64,000 nt of DNA from Cyclobacteriaceae bacterium (GCA_003565295.1 PXCO01000184.1:37140-101139); one strand, 5' to 3'; positions 1 through 9,762 are shown, counted from the stretch's first letter. Program-made: numbers and translations. The notes: generated by a model not told the origin, from the sequence alone.

Positions 1-1584
1 TTGCTCAGAACAAATACGAGTTTTCTGAGGGCTAACGTGGCAGGTGGGTTGGATTTCCTTCAAAACAGCACAATGGTTTATTTGCCCGAGTTTTTACAAT
101 TTCAGCGGGGCCAGGCAAATCCAGGAGACGTATTTTTAGGCAGACAAGAAAGCTTCAACACCAATTTCCAAGCGGCCTTGGTGTATAATTGGAACTTGGG
201 CAAAGTAAACATGAACTCCCAAGGCGGCCTAGTAAGGTTGGATTTTAGAAATAATGCCCTTTTTAATAGGGGAAGGGGGCTAGTTCCCGGTCAAACCAAC
301 CTTCAGCAAGCTACCATTCAAGAAATTGTCCAGCAATTTGACAGCCAAGTACAGGAAGCGGGCATATTCTTGCAACAGGAGGCGAACTTTGACGATAAAA
401 TTGTCGGAACAGTAGGGGTAAGATGGGACAAATCTACCCTCAATGGTAATCCAAATCAATATTATGCCTTTCCAAGGGCATCTTTGGCAGTAAATGTGGC
501 CAACTTTGATTTTTGGAACGTGGGAGCCATCAACCAGCTAAAGCCGAGAATTGCCTATGGTGAAACTGCGGGTCCTGTTGCTTTTGGGAATACTTTTACT
601 CCACTAAGCGGGGCTAATATTGGAGGGCTTTTGGGCTCTGTAGTAGGAACCCAAGTAGGAAACACTGAAATATTACCCGAAACAGCTACTGAATTAGAAT
701 TTGGTGTGGACATGGGATTTCTAAATAATCGCATCGGCCTGGAAGCTACCTATTATATTAAAAGCACCCAAAACAACATTCAAGACTTACGTTTATCACC
801 CTCCACCGGCGTATCTGTTTCTCCTAGTAATGAAGCAGAGCTCCAAAATAAGGGTATTGAGCTTGGTTTAACAGCCAATGTACTGGATATGAGTAATTTT
901 AAATGGAGCACACGTATACTCTATTGGCAAAACCGAATAAATATGACCCGATTGGGCATCCCGGTATATACCCTTGGGGGCTTTGGACCTGCCCTGGGGA
1001 CCTTCCTTTATGCGGAGGGATTTTCTCCAACTACCATAGTGGGAACGCCAGCAGATCCGGAAATACCGGGAGGATTTACAGTTTGGGGCAATAGCCAACC
1101 CAAATTCAATACCTCCATGTTTAACTCCTTTACCCTTTACAATAACCTCGAATTTTCCTTCCTTATGGAATGGAGACAAGGAGGGGATAACATCAACCTT
1201 ACTTCCTTCCTCACAGATTCAGGGGGAACCACAAAGGGCTGGTTTGATGATGATACGGGGGATGGAATTCCAAACGGGAGGCAAAGGCCACCCGCCCCGC
1301 ATAATAATGCCGCAAGATGGGTACAAGATGCTTCTTTTGTCAAAGTAAGAGAAGTAGGGCTGTTTTATACGGTACCCAGAACCAGGGTGCTGGAAACCTT
1401 TGGTGGTGCTGTGCAAAATATCCGGTTTGGTTTCTCCGCCAATAATTTGTTCTTGTTTACAGATTATGAAGGTTATGACCCGGAAACCTCCACTTTTGGA
1501 GCACAATCAGTAGCCAATAATGTGGATATTGCACCGTATCCCACACCAAGAAGGCTTTTCTTCCATGTCAATTTGGATTTTTAA
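1..1584 (+). CDS. SusC/RagA-family TonB-linked outer-membrane receptor, C-terminal part (5'-truncated by window edge)
   Basis: This is the C-terminal 527 residues or so of a SusC-type receptor, which imports oligosaccharides or other large nutrients across the outer membrane using TonB energy. What is visible is barrel sequence: alternating aromatic and polar strands, a late segment (ARWVQDASFVKVREVGLFY) typical of the end of SusC barrels, and a C-terminal aromatic residue (...FHVNLDF). The signal peptide, CarboxypepD_reg-like domain and plug lie upstream of the window, so the printed start codon (TTG) is only the window edge. The SusD-like lipoprotein gene follows about 20 bases downstream, the normal susC-susD order. 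The substrate cannot be read from the sequence; a convergent TonB receptor and a rhamnosidase nearby suggest plant or algal glycosides, which is inference. Confidence 0.9.
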   Translation: MLRTNTSFLRANVAGGLDFLQNSTMVYLPEFLQFQRGQANPGDVFLGRQESFNTNFQAALVYNWNLGKVNMNSQGGLVRLDFRNNALFNRGRGLVPGQTNLQQATIQEIVQQFDSQVQEAGIFLQQEANFDDKIVGTVGVRWDKSTLNGNPNQYYAFPRASLAVNVANFDFWNVGAINQLKPRIAYGETAGPVAFGNTFTPLSGANIGGLLGSVVGTQVGNTEILPETATELEFGVDMGFLNNRIGLEATYYIKSTQNNIQDLRLSPSTGVSVSPSNEAELQNKGIELGLTANVLDMSNFKWSTRILYWQNRINMTRLGIPVYTLGGFGPALGTFLYAEGFSPTTIVGTPADPEIPGGFTVWGNSQPKFNTSMFNSFTLYNNLEFSFLMEWRQGGDNINLTSFLTDSGGTTKGWFDDDTGDGIPNGRQRPPAPHNNAARWVQDASFVKVREVGLFYTVPRTRVLETFGGAVQNIRFGFSANNLFLFTDYEGYDPETSTFGAQSVANNVDIAPYPTPRRLFFHVNLDF

Positions 1585-1603
1585 AACTTAAACTGTGAAA
1601 ACA

Positions 1604-2983
1604 ATGAAAAAGTCGCTATATCATATATTATATTTCATCAGCCTAGGATTGATAGGCTTTGCCTGCAACCCCTTGCAACTGGATGAAATTGAAGATCCTA
1701 ACAACCCCTCCGTTCAGAGTGTAACCAACAATGCAAGTAGGTCCCAAATTCAGTTTGTACTTACTGGCCTGGAATCCAGACACAGGGGATATGTGACCAA
1801 TGTTTCTCAAGCCTGGAACACCTTCGGAAGAGAAATATGGTATTTGAATGCCTCAGACCCCCGTTTCCAGACGGATTGGTTAGGCCAAGGAGGCAGGGTG
1901 CCCGACAGAAGTTACTTTGGTTTCGGAATCACCGGAGGAGGATCATATTTTGCCCCCTTTCAGGCAATCCTCCAAGCTCAGGTACTTATAGATGCAGCCA
2001 GAAATACCAATTCCATCAATGAGGCCGAAAGAAATGCGATAGAGGGTTTTGCTCGGATGATCCAAGGCTATCAGTTTATGATTCCAGCAAATTTTGTTTA
2101 TGAAAATGGTATCCGAATAGATGTGGAAAATGCACTCGACCCAGGGCCCTATGTATCCTACGAAGAGGCACTGGATCATGTACGATCCTTATTACTTCAG
2201 GCTGATCAATTATTCGCCTCTGCCGGAACCGGAGAATTCCCTTTTACCTTGACCCCTGGCTTTAATAACTTTAATTCCATTCCTGCGCTAAGGCAGGTAA
2301 ACAATGCCATACTCGCAAGGGCAAATGCTTATCGAGAAGATTGGCAAGGAATACTCTCTGCATTGGAGTCCAGCTTCATGGACCTGAATGGCAATTTACA
2401 GTCGGGGCCTGCACATCCGTACTCAGGACCACCGGATTTGTTTAACCCTTTGTTTTATGTCCCCGATGCGGATATCAATACCATTATCGTGGTTCACCCT
2501 TCAGTATTGGATGATGCTACCCCGGGAGATAACAGGGTGACTGAAAAGTTTTTTGAAAGAAGCCAGCCTGTATTGGTAACAACAGATGCCGGTACCCTAC
2601 AGGGAACCCATCAGGATGGAAGATGGCCAAATAACACTTCCCCAATACCATTCATTAGGAACGAAGAATTAATATTGCTTAAGGCAGAAGCACATGCCCA
2701 ATTAGGACAAACTTCTGAAGCGGTTGAAGCCATAAACATTATTAGGGAAGCTGCGGGTATTGGAGCATATTCAGGAGGGACCTCTCAGCAAGCACTTATT
2801 GATGAAATTCTTTACCAAAGAAGGTATTCCCTTTGGGCAGAACCCTGGGGCCATAGATGGATAGATGCTCGCCGCTACGATAGGATGGATGACATCCCCA
2901 CCTCTTACGATCAAGGCAGCATTTTCAGACAATTTCCTCACCCCCAATCTGAAATAAGTTGGGATCAATATGTAGGAGACTAA
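1604..2983 (+). CDS. SusD/RagB-family nutrient-binding outer-membrane lipoprotein
   Basis: This is the surface lipoprotein that caps the SusC receptor and binds the glycan. It has an N-terminal lipoprotein signal ending in LIGFAC with the lipidated Cys near residue 21, followed by an acidic stretch. The C-terminal third has the SusD signature of helical repeats (LLKAEAHAQLGQTSEAVEAI, then the 'INIIREAAG' helix and an 'EILYQRRYSLWAE' segment). The length of about 459 residues is normal. The ORF track starts at GTG 1595; the in-frame ATG at 1604 gives a better signal peptide (MKKSLYHIL...), so I prefer it. It is cotranscribed with the SusC gene and ends just before a bidirectional hairpin terminator. 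It is a divergent SusD, so the substrate is unknown. Confidence 0.9.
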   Translation: MKKSLYHILYFISLGLIGFACNPLQLDEIEDPNNPSVQSVTNNASRSQIQFVLTGLESRHRGYVTNVSQAWNTFGREIWYLNASDPRFQTDWLGQGGRVPDRSYFGFGITGGGSYFAPFQAILQAQVLIDAARNTNSINEAERNAIEGFARMIQGYQFMIPANFVYENGIRIDVENALDPGPYVSYEEALDHVRSLLLQADQLFASAGTGEFPFTLTPGFNNFNSIPALRQVNNAILARANAYREDWQGILSALESSFMDLNGNLQSGPAHPYSGPPDLFNPLFYVPDADINTIIVVHPSVLDDATPGDNRVTEKFFERSQPVLVTTDAGTLQGTHQDGRWPNNTSPIPFIRNEELILLKAEAHAQLGQTSEAVEAINIIREAAGIGAYSGGTSQQALIDEILYQRRYSLWAEPWGHRWIDARRYDRMDDIPTSYDQGSIFRQFPHPQSEISWDQYVGD

Positions 2984-2994
2984 TTTAAAGGACT

Positions 2995-3025
2995 AAAAAA
3001 AGGCGTGGAATCCATGCCTTTTTTT
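2995..3025. terminator. Bidirectional intrinsic terminator between susD and the convergent TonB receptor
   Basis: GGCGTGG-AAT-CCATGCC forms a 7-bp stem (one G-T pair). It is preceded by seven A and followed by eight T, so it reads as a terminator on both strands. It lies 11 bases after the susD stop and abuts the stop of the convergent receptor gene. Confidence 0.8.
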
Positions 3026-5444
3026 AATCATCTCCCAAAATATCGGATTTTTTTGCTGTGGCCTTGTTTTGATTGATCCTAAAGTTGAGGGATAGGTTAA
3101 TTTGCCTCCTTCTGGGCAATATATCCCCTACGGTCACAAAGCCAGGCCCTTCAAAAATAAAACGGTTCCTCCTGGAATTGGCAATGTCCATGACATTTAA
3201 AACCAGTGTTCCCCTACCGTTAAACACCTCTTTACTGGCAGAGATATCGGCAAAGTACAATGCCCTCCTTACACCCTGAGCTACGCGTTGCCTGCCCTCA
3301 TAATTCCCCCTGATCTGCAGGTCTACGGCATTGGCAATGGTAAACCTACTGGTAAGTCTGGTAAACCAACTATAGGTATTGGTTTGGTAAAGGTCCATAA
3401 TATTGCTCGCATCAATATCTGCGTAAAAGAAGTTGAGGTTAAGATCCATTTTCCACCAGTCTGCCAACTGGTAATCGGTGGTAAATTCAGCTCCAAACGC
3501 CCGCTCTCCTACAAGGTTTTCAGGTATGGTGATGGAGTTGCCCATCTCATCTACTCTTCTTATCCTATCTATTTTATCCTTGGTGTCCCTAAAATACAAG
3601 GAAGAAAATATGGATCCGCGCTCAAGGTACTTTATGTGACCTATCTCAAAAGCATCCGTAAATTCGGGATCCAAATCAGGGTTTCCACTGAAAAAATTCC
3701 TTTGATCTGCAAAAGTCATAAAAGGGCTTAGGTCATTATAAAACGGTCTTCTGATCCTTCTGCTATAGCTAATCTGAAATGCATCATCCGGGGAAACATT
3801 GTAAGTCAAATGGGCACTGGGGAATAGGTTCATATATTCCCTGGGATTCACTTCACCGGCCCTAACCAGGGTGGTCTTCACATCCGTATATTCAGCCCTT
3901 AATCCAGCTTGATAGGTGAGCTTGTTGGATTTATTCCCCAAAATAGCATAGGCAGCATGGATGTTCTCATTGTAGAGAAATATATCGTCCAGCCCGGGCA
4001 AGGGCACAAATTCACCTGTCTCAGTTTGCTCGCTGACGTTAAAGTCGTTTTCCATGTCTCTGAAACTACTCCGAAGGCCAGTCTCAAAATTACCTTCCTT
4101 GCCTATGGGCTTGGTGTAATCCAACTGGAAAAGCCACTGATCCTCAAACTCATCATTAAGAGAGGTTTGAAGCAGACTTCTGGATGGGATTGGGGTACCA
4201 TCTGGCCTAAAAGCTCCTTCGGTATACACCTGATCCGAATTTTCCCAATATTTCAAAAAGGTGACCGAGGCCACCAGCTCATGCCCACTTTCCTCAAAAG
4301 ACCTCTTAAAGGAAACATTGTACTCGGAGTTGGGCTCTTTTTCGTCTTCTATCTGCCTTCTTAACGCATAACTGTCCATTACCCCGGAAGGGGAATAGTC
4401 TTCATAGCGGATATCTGTAATCCTCTCCGCATCACTTCTTCGTAACAGGTAGGAAGCTGTCAAAATATTGTTATCATTGAAGAAGTAATCCAATCCGGCC
4501 CTGATATTATTGTTTATACTATTTACCGTGCCAGTGGTAAATTGTTCAGAATAAAAGGTGGTATCGGCATTGGCAATATCCTGCCTTAGGTCACCAACCC
4601 TGGGGACTTTCCGATATGCCAACCCATAATTGATGAACCAATTGATCTTGTTATGCCTATAATTCAGGTTGGCGGCAAACCCATAGTTTGTGGGATTACC
4701 CAGTATGCCTTCAAAGGAACCGTTAAATCCCTGGGCACTTTCTTTTTTGAGTACAATGTTGATAACCCCTGCCATGCCCTCCGCCTCGTATCTGGCCGAA
4801 GGATTAGTGATCACCTCCACCCTCTCTATCAAGTTGGCAGGAAGCTGCTGCAGTCCGCTGCTCCCTTTGAAACTTACCAGACCGGAAGGTTTGCCATCCA
4901 CCAATATCCTAACATTTTCACTTCCCCTTAGCCTGATATTCCCCTCGGGGTCCACCGCTATGGAAGGCAGGTTCATCAGTACATCCGTAGCCGTTCCCCC
5001 TATATTTGCCAGGTCCTTACCAACGTTAAAAATCCTTTTGTCCAAGGCCAGTTCCATCATATTCCGCTGACCCTGTATGACCACCTCATCCAGGTCTTCC
5101 GCGGAGGCATCTAAGAGAATGTCTCCTAGGTTTACCGGGTTTGCACCTGGAGCAACCTTCACATCACCAATACGCTTTGGGGAGTAACCCATAAATTCTA
5201 CTACCAATTCATAGTTTCCTTGGGGGGCGCTCAGGCTGAAATTTCCGTTTTGATCGGTGATACTGCCATCCACCAATTGGCGACCGCTATCCGAACTACG
5301 GTAAAGGCTCACCGTGGCAAACTCCAAGGCCTCTTTGCTCTGCGTATCGACCACCTTGCCGGTGATTTTTCCATTGCCCTGGGCCCAAGCCGAGGGGAAA
5401 GCGCAAATAAGAAATAAAAAATAAAGGGGTATAAATCTTTTCAT
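3024..5444 (-). CDS. TonB-dependent receptor with carboxypeptidase-D-like N-terminal domain (outer-membrane beta-barrel family 3)
   Basis: An 806-residue outer-membrane receptor. Residues 1-21 are a signal peptide (…FPSAWAQ). A CarboxypepD_reg-like beta-sandwich follows at about 25-115 (GKITGKVVDTQSKEALEFAT), then a plug (DEVVIQGQRNMMELALDKRI; LMNLPSIAVDPEGNIRLRGS), then a long barrel of the OMP_b-brl_3 type with the hallmark INIVLKKES after the plug. It is not a SusC, since it lacks a SusD partner and is shorter; such stand-alone receptors often carry metal chelates, peptides or small glycans, so the ligand is unknown. Its ATG directly abuts copy A of the dispersed repeat described below, so its 5' UTR is repeat sequence. 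Confidence 0.88.
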   Translation of the reverse strand: MKRFIPLYFLFLICAFPSAWAQGNGKITGKVVDTQSKEALEFATVSLYRSSDSGRQLVDGSITDQNGNFSLSAPQGNYELVVEFMGYSPKRIGDVKVAPGANPVNLGDILLDASAEDLDEVVIQGQRNMMELALDKRIFNVGKDLANIGGTATDVLMNLPSIAVDPEGNIRLRGSENVRILVDGKPSGLVSFKGSSGLQQLPANLIERVEVITNPSARYEAEGMAGVINIVLKKESAQGFNGSFEGILGNPTNYGFAANLNYRHNKINWFINYGLAYRKVPRVGDLRQDIANADTTFYSEQFTTGTVNSINNNIRAGLDYFFNDNNILTASYLLRRSDAERITDIRYEDYSPSGVMDSYALRRQIEDEKEPNSEYNVSFKRSFEESGHELVASVTFLKYWENSDQVYTEGAFRPDGTPIPSRSLLQTSLNDEFEDQWLFQLDYTKPIGKEGNFETGLRSSFRDMENDFNVSEQTETGEFVPLPGLDDIFLYNENIHAAYAILGNKSNKLTYQAGLRAEYTDVKTTLVRAGEVNPREYMNLFPSAHLTYNVSPDDAFQISYSRRIRRPFYNDLSPFMTFADQRNFFSGNPDLDPEFTDAFEIGHIKYLERGSIFSSLYFRDTKDKIDRIRRVDEMGNSITIPENLVGERAFGAEFTTDYQLADWWKMDLNLNFFYADIDASNIMDLYQTNTYSWFTRLTSRFTIANAVDLQIRGNYEGRQRVAQGVRRALYFADISASKEVFNGRGTLVLNVMDIANSRRNRFIFEGPGFVTVGDILPRRRQINLSLNFRINQNKATAKKSDILGDD

Positions 5445-5603
5445 CTGTTTATAATTTCTTTTCAGCGGTCATTACCTGTCCCGAACTTGTTTCGGGAACT
5501 TGCCCCGTACCACAGGTCGGGGTGGAATCTCGCTTTGATAATCATCCCTCTGTGTGAGGTTCTCCTCATGCCCTGACCGCCGTCAGGACAGGCTCGATTT
5601 CAT
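5445..5603 (-). repeat. Dispersed structured repeat, copy A (5'-UTR of the TonB receptor)
   Basis: This 159-bp copy reads on the minus strand from ATGAAATCGAGCCTG to ATTATAAACAG, where it touches the start codon of the receptor gene. It contains the CCTGAC-GGCG-GTCAGG hairpin, a second hairpin TGAGG-AGAA-CCTCA, the inverted repeat CCCGAAACAAGTTCGGG and the short frame MTAEKKL*. The homologous copies are at 11647, 49690 and 57263, with a degenerate one at 28383. Confidence 0.85.
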
Positions 5604-6187
5604 GGGTACAAATTTGCCTTAAAAGTACTTAATATCTAAGGTGCCCGATGTAATTTTTACATGAAAAGAAAATGAAGGGTATAAGCAGTGTAAATGTGTT
5701 AGGGCGAAGGAATTTACCAGTTTTTCTAAAATAGGACAGCTTTGGATCCCAAAATATACTTTTTAACGGATTCATTTCTCAAAATCTTGTCCTTTAGCTT
5801 CGGGATCAAGTTTTATTTCCTTATTCCCAGCAACCAGGGATTGCAAAGGTATTCCCAAAGACTTAATCAATAAAATGTTCATTTTTAATGTCAAAGCACA
5901 TTTCCCATTCAAAATCTCTGAGAACCTTGTTTTCCTCCCAAAAGAGGGGCAATATTTATTTGTTTTAAACTCATCTGGTCCATTCGGAATTTAATTGCTA
6001 CTGTGGGGAAAGGTGCTTGAACAAGGGAATGTTCATGTTCATATGTTTCACCAGGAAAGACAGTAGCTTAATTTCTTCGTTCTCAATTTCAGATCGTTCT
6101 TTCTTGCTGATCCCCTCCCCCAGATATCCCTTGCGATAGGATCAATTTTACTATTTGATCCTACTTTTTGCAAACATAGGTCATCAA
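5604..6187. other. Intergenic stretch without a recognisable gene
   Basis: About 580 bases upstream of both flanking minus-strand genes' regulatory ends. There is no ORF of normal composition. A 48-codon open frame on the minus strand (6141 down to 5998; ...KKERSEIENEEIKLLSFLVK...) reads like coding sequence but lacks a start near its upstream stop, so it may be a gene remnant or chance. I see no clear promoter or RNA structure here. Confidence 0.4.
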
Positions 6188-9037
6188 TTATTTCAAATCT
6201 GCCTTAATTTCATAGACCCCAGACCCTAATTGAAGAGGACAATATCCTTCCTGTAACTTCCCAATACTGATCCCTGAAGACATCAGTTTTTTTCCGTCCA
6301 GATAGATGGATTTTTCATCAGAAGTTGGGATATAAACCACTGCACGAGTATTAACAGGAATTTCCACTTTCAGCATTACTTGATCCCCCTCCTTTTTCCA
6401 ACTACTGAGAATTTTCCCGTTTATGGTGCGATTCTCAGTGGAAACAAAGGAAATGGAGTGACTAGGGATTTCGGGCTTTATGGTAAATTTTCTGTACCCT
6501 GGTTCCTCTGCGTTAATCCCACCCATATTTCTGAACATCCATTCGTAAACCGATCCAAACGCATAATGGCTAAATGAATTCATGCCCGCATTCAATGCCT
6601 CCATTTTCTCCGGGTCATCCTTCACATAGCTATCCCATCTTTCCCAAATGGTGGTTGCCCCATTCTCAATCTCAAATCCCCAAGAAGGGTATTCGGTATT
6701 TAACAACAATTGGTAGGCAAGATCTACATGACCTGTTTTGGAGAGGGCCGGAAGTAGCTGCTTCACCCCTAGGAATCCCGTGGCAAGTTTACCGTCATTC
6801 TCTCTAATAAGGTTGGCCAAATATTCACCGGCTTTATGCTCCTGTTCAGGAGTGAGGAACCCCATATAAATGGCATTGGCATAGGCAGTTTGGGTATGAC
6901 CGGAAAACCCCATCTGCCCATCCACATATCCTTCCCCGTCTCCATAAAGGGTTGCATCCGTTTTAAACCTACCAGTGGATTGATCCATATAATGGGCGGC
7001 AAATGCCTGCTTTACTTTTTCTGCTAATTGACCGTAGTGGCTGGCCCTATCGACTTTCCCAATGGCCCTGGCCATTTCGGACATCAATCCAGCCACATAA
7101 CCATAATAAAAAGTGGCCAGCATATCAGGTGGGGTCTTCTTACCTACAGAAAGCCAGTCCCCATACCCCCCTTTAGGGTTGAGGTCCGCAAATGAACCCT
7201 CCGGATAAAAATACTTGCCATTGCTCCTTTTGGCATGGAAATCCATGAAATGCTCCATTTGATCCCAGCCTTTCTCAATGATCCGTGTATCCCCATAGGC
7301 CCTGTACATTTCATAAGGGTTGATCACCCCGGCTTCCATCCAGCCAGGCGCAAAGGTGTCCGTGGCTCTTATGGGGGGTGCCGGTGCATAATCGGGATAA
7401 GCTCCATATTCCCACTGCGCATCATGTAAATCCTGGATCCACTTGGTGAAAAAGGCAGCTACGTCCATATTGAGAGTGGAGGTTCCCCCATAGGTCTGAG
7501 CATCACCTGTCCAACCCATGCGTTCATCACGCTGGGGGCAATCTGTGGGAATATCCACAAAATTGGCCCTTTGTGTCCAGACAATATTGGAGTACAACTG
7601 ATTGACCATTTCATTATCCGTCTCAAAATGACCTGCCCTGGGTGTATTGGAGCCCAGCACCAAGCCTGTGATACTGCTTTCATCAGGAACACCCGGATAG
7701 CCCGTGACTTCTACATATTGAAAACCATGATAAGTGAACTTAGGAGCCCAGACCTCTCCCTGTGGATCACCATTGAGCACATAGGTGTCAGTAGCCCTGG
7801 CCATTCGGAGATTCTCTACCATCAGGCTGCCGTCTTCGTGCAGCATTTCTCCAAAACGCAATACCACTTCATCCCCGGGGTTACCCTTTACCTTGAGGCT
7901 TACCACTCCGGCAAAATTTTGACCCATGTCAAAAATGTATTCTCCATTCCCCCTGTCTGTGATGGAAACGGGTCTAAGGGTGTCCGTAACTTGAACAGGC
8001 TGGGCCGGGTACACTTGAAGATTTCTAGGACCGACCTGAATAATGCTCGCATTTTCCCATTTGCTGTCGTCAAAACCCGGTTGGTGCCAAGTGGTTGGTT
8101 CTTTCCCGGCATCATAGGTCTCCCCATGTAAAATGTCGGAGGCTAGGGTTCCTCCTTTGGTAAGTTTCCAAGAATCATCCGTTTGCCATTTTTCAGTACT
8201 TCCATCCTCATAGCTAAGGTGTAATTCCGCCTTTAAAGCGGGGGTTTGCCCATAAAAGGCCCTCACCGTAGGATTTCCTACCAGCAGGGCATAGCCAATA
8301 TAGCCGCTGTACCATCCGTAAGACAATTCTGCCTGAAGCACATTTTCACCATCTGCCAACCATTCCTCTACATCGTGCACCGAATAATACACCCTTTTAT
8401 CATAATCCGTCCAACCTGGGCTGAGGTAATCTTTGCCCACTCTTTCCCCATTAATTTTAAATTCGTACAAGCCCAAGGCCGTCACATACAGCCTTGCTTT
8501 TTTTACCTTCTTTTTTACATCAATGGGCTTTCTAAGCAATGGAGAAGGAGGGAGTATCAGGGGTTTACCTTTATAGGTAATTGGCTCTGCCTCATCCGTA
8601 TAATCTTTTCCGATCCACTCAGCTCCCCAATCGGCATCCTCAAGAAGACCCATTTCCCAGGCGGTCGCTTCACTCCAAGGGCCAACCTCACCATTTTTAT
8701 CCCAACTGCGCACTTTCCAATAGCAAATTTGACCCGATTGCAGGGGTTTGCCTTCATACACTACTTGATAGGTCTGTCCACCTTCCACTTTCCCAACATC
8801 CCAAAGATCGGCTTTTCCTTTCTCCAAAAGATCTGGACTGCTTGCCACCAATACTTGATAGGCGGATTGAACCTGGTCCCTCATGTCAGACTTAAGCACC
8901 CAACTCAACCGTGGGGAGGTTTCATCGATTACCGGGTTCACCAGGTACTCGCAACGGAGGTAGGTGGGCAGAATGTCTGAAGCAAAACCGTTAAGGGTAA
9001 GGCTTATGAACAAGGTTAGCATGAGTTTGGTCGGCAT
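6188..9037 (-). CDS. Alpha-L-rhamnosidase, glycoside hydrolase family 78
   Basis: A 949-residue exported enzyme that removes terminal alpha-L-rhamnose from pectic, ulvan-type or flavonoid glycosides with inversion. A signal peptide covers about residues 1-19 (MPTKLMLTLFISLTLNGFAS). An N-terminal fibronectin-like region follows (PRLSWVL…YQVLVASS), then Bac_rhamnosid_N (ARLYVTALGLYEFKINGERVG), the rhamnosid concanavalin-like domain, the (alpha/alpha)6 catalytic barrel and a C-terminal beta domain. The family hallmark DCPQRDERMGWTGD is at about residues 497-510, followed by the acidic WEYGAYPDYAP loop. The length is usual for GH78. It has its own transcription unit about 170 bases downstream of the GNAT gene. 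The TonB receptor beyond it may be part of the same utilisation locus (inference). Confidence 0.95.
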   Translation of the reverse strand: MPTKLMLTLFISLTLNGFASDILPTYLRCEYLVNPVIDETSPRLSWVLKSDMRDQVQSAYQVLVASSPDLLEKGKADLWDVGKVEGGQTYQVVYEGKPLQSGQICYWKVRSWDKNGEVGPWSEATAWEMGLLEDADWGAEWIGKDYTDEAEPITYKGKPLILPPSPLLRKPIDVKKKVKKARLYVTALGLYEFKINGERVGKDYLSPGWTDYDKRVYYSVHDVEEWLADGENVLQAELSYGWYSGYIGYALLVGNPTVRAFYGQTPALKAELHLSYEDGSTEKWQTDDSWKLTKGGTLASDILHGETYDAGKEPTTWHQPGFDDSKWENASIIQVGPRNLQVYPAQPVQVTDTLRPVSITDRGNGEYIFDMGQNFAGVVSLKVKGNPGDEVVLRFGEMLHEDGSLMVENLRMARATDTYVLNGDPQGEVWAPKFTYHGFQYVEVTGYPGVPDESSITGLVLGSNTPRAGHFETDNEMVNQLYSNIVWTQRANFVDIPTDCPQRDERMGWTGDAQTYGGTSTLNMDVAAFFTKWIQDLHDAQWEYGAYPDYAPAPPIRATDTFAPGWMEAGVINPYEMYRAYGDTRIIEKGWDQMEHFMDFHAKRSNGKYFYPEGSFADLNPKGGYGDWLSVGKKTPPDMLATFYYGYVAGLMSEMARAIGKVDRASHYGQLAEKVKQAFAAHYMDQSTGRFKTDATLYGDGEGYVDGQMGFSGHTQTAYANAIYMGFLTPEQEHKAGEYLANLIRENDGKLATGFLGVKQLLPALSKTGHVDLAYQLLLNTEYPSWGFEIENGATTIWERWDSYVKDDPEKMEALNAGMNSFSHYAFGSVYEWMFRNMGGINAEEPGYRKFTIKPEIPSHSISFVSTENRTINGKILSSWKKEGDQVMLKVEIPVNTRAVVYIPTSDEKSIYLDGKKLMSSGISIGKLQEGYCPLQLGSGVYEIKADLK

Positions 9038-9207
9038 AGCTAGTAGGTAGATTCTGGTTTAAAATTGTAGATACTTCGCAGGCTGTCCTTGTTTTAGCAA
9101 TCTGCGGAGGATAAACTCCCTGATATTCTGATTGGAAGTCTTCAGGTTCTCTGCCCTTAGTTAAATCATGTGGCTACTTCTGTACCCTTTAAAGGACAGG
9201 CTTTTCT

Positions 9208-9693
9208 TTATTTTGTCTGGTCCAACATTTCCACGATTGCCTCCGATTGGAGGTGACAATTAATCCATCCGTCCTCAAATTCAGCATGGTATTTCTCGTA
9301 AAAACGTATGGCCGGGTCATTCCAATCCAAAACTTGCCACATCATGCCGGTACATCCTTCCTCCAGGGATTTTTGCATCACTGCCTCAAACAGCAGCTTG
9401 CCCCCACCTTTTCCCCGTTCCTTCTCTGTGATGATGTAATCCTCCAGGTAGAGTCTCTTTCCTTTCCAGGTACTGTAGCGGTAATAGTAAATGGCAGTAC
9501 CCACAATGGTCTGGGAGGATTCCTTTACCAATACAAAAAAGCCAAATACAGGTTCTGGCCCAAACCCATCTCTTTCCATCATAGAGATGGAATTGGTCAC
9601 CTGATCAGGAGCTTTCTCATATAAGGCCAATTCTTTGATCAATTCAAATACGGCTGGAATATCCTCCTTTTTCCCTTTTCTGATGCTAAACAT
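9208..9693 (-). CDS. GNAT-family N-acetyltransferase, spermidine/diamine acetyltransferase-like
   Basis: A small acetyl-CoA-dependent N-acetyltransferase. The conserved GNAT core is visible: a strand FGFFVLV, the segment YYYRYSTWKGKRLYLEDYII typical of the SSAT/thialysine acetyltransferase branch, the acetyl-CoA pyrophosphate loop ERGKGGGKLL, and the C-terminal DWNDPAIRFYEKYHAE. The usual length is about 160. The track begins at a TTG five codons upstream; the ATG at 9693 (MFSIRKGKKEDI) matches the normal family start and is preferred. It is divergent from coaX, and a TATATTTG box on the minus strand at 9749-9756 could be its -7 element. The substrate (polyamine, thialysine or another primary amine) is uncertain. 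Confidence 0.85.
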   Translation of the reverse strand: MFSIRKGKKEDIPAVFELIKELALYEKAPDQVTNSISMMERDGFGPEPVFGFFVLVKESSQTIVGTAIYYYRYSTWKGKRLYLEDYIITEKERGKGGGKLLFEAVMQKSLEEGCTGMMWQVLDWNDPAIRFYEKYHAEFEDGWINCHLQSEAIVEMLDQTK

Positions 9694-9736
9694 AAGTACT
9701 TGATACAAAAATCAATTAATTCATTGCTACATTTTT

Positions 9737-9744
9737 TATCTTTG
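9737..9744 (+). promoter_or_regulatory. Putative Bacteroidota -7 box (TATCTTTG) for coaX
   Basis: It matches the TAnnTTTG consensus of the Bacteroidota primary sigma factor exactly and lies 18 bases upstream of the coaX ATG. No clear TTG -33 box at the usual spacing is visible, so confidence is moderate. A facing minus-strand box TATATTTG (9749-9756) overlaps the same short divergent region. Confidence 0.4.
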
Positions 9745-9762
9745 AGATCAAATATACACTTT

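Noticed and set aside
3288-3731. 147-codon plus-strand ORF opposite the TonB receptor
   Set aside because: Shadow of barrel-coding sequence; no start signal.
7571-8131. 186-codon plus-strand ORF opposite the rhamnosidase
   Set aside because: Shadow of the GH78 gene with no recognisable domain.
8246-8980. 244-codon plus-strand ORF opposite the rhamnosidase
   Set aside because: It lies wholly antisense to a strongly conserved GH78 gene and has no domain character; it is a frame shadow.
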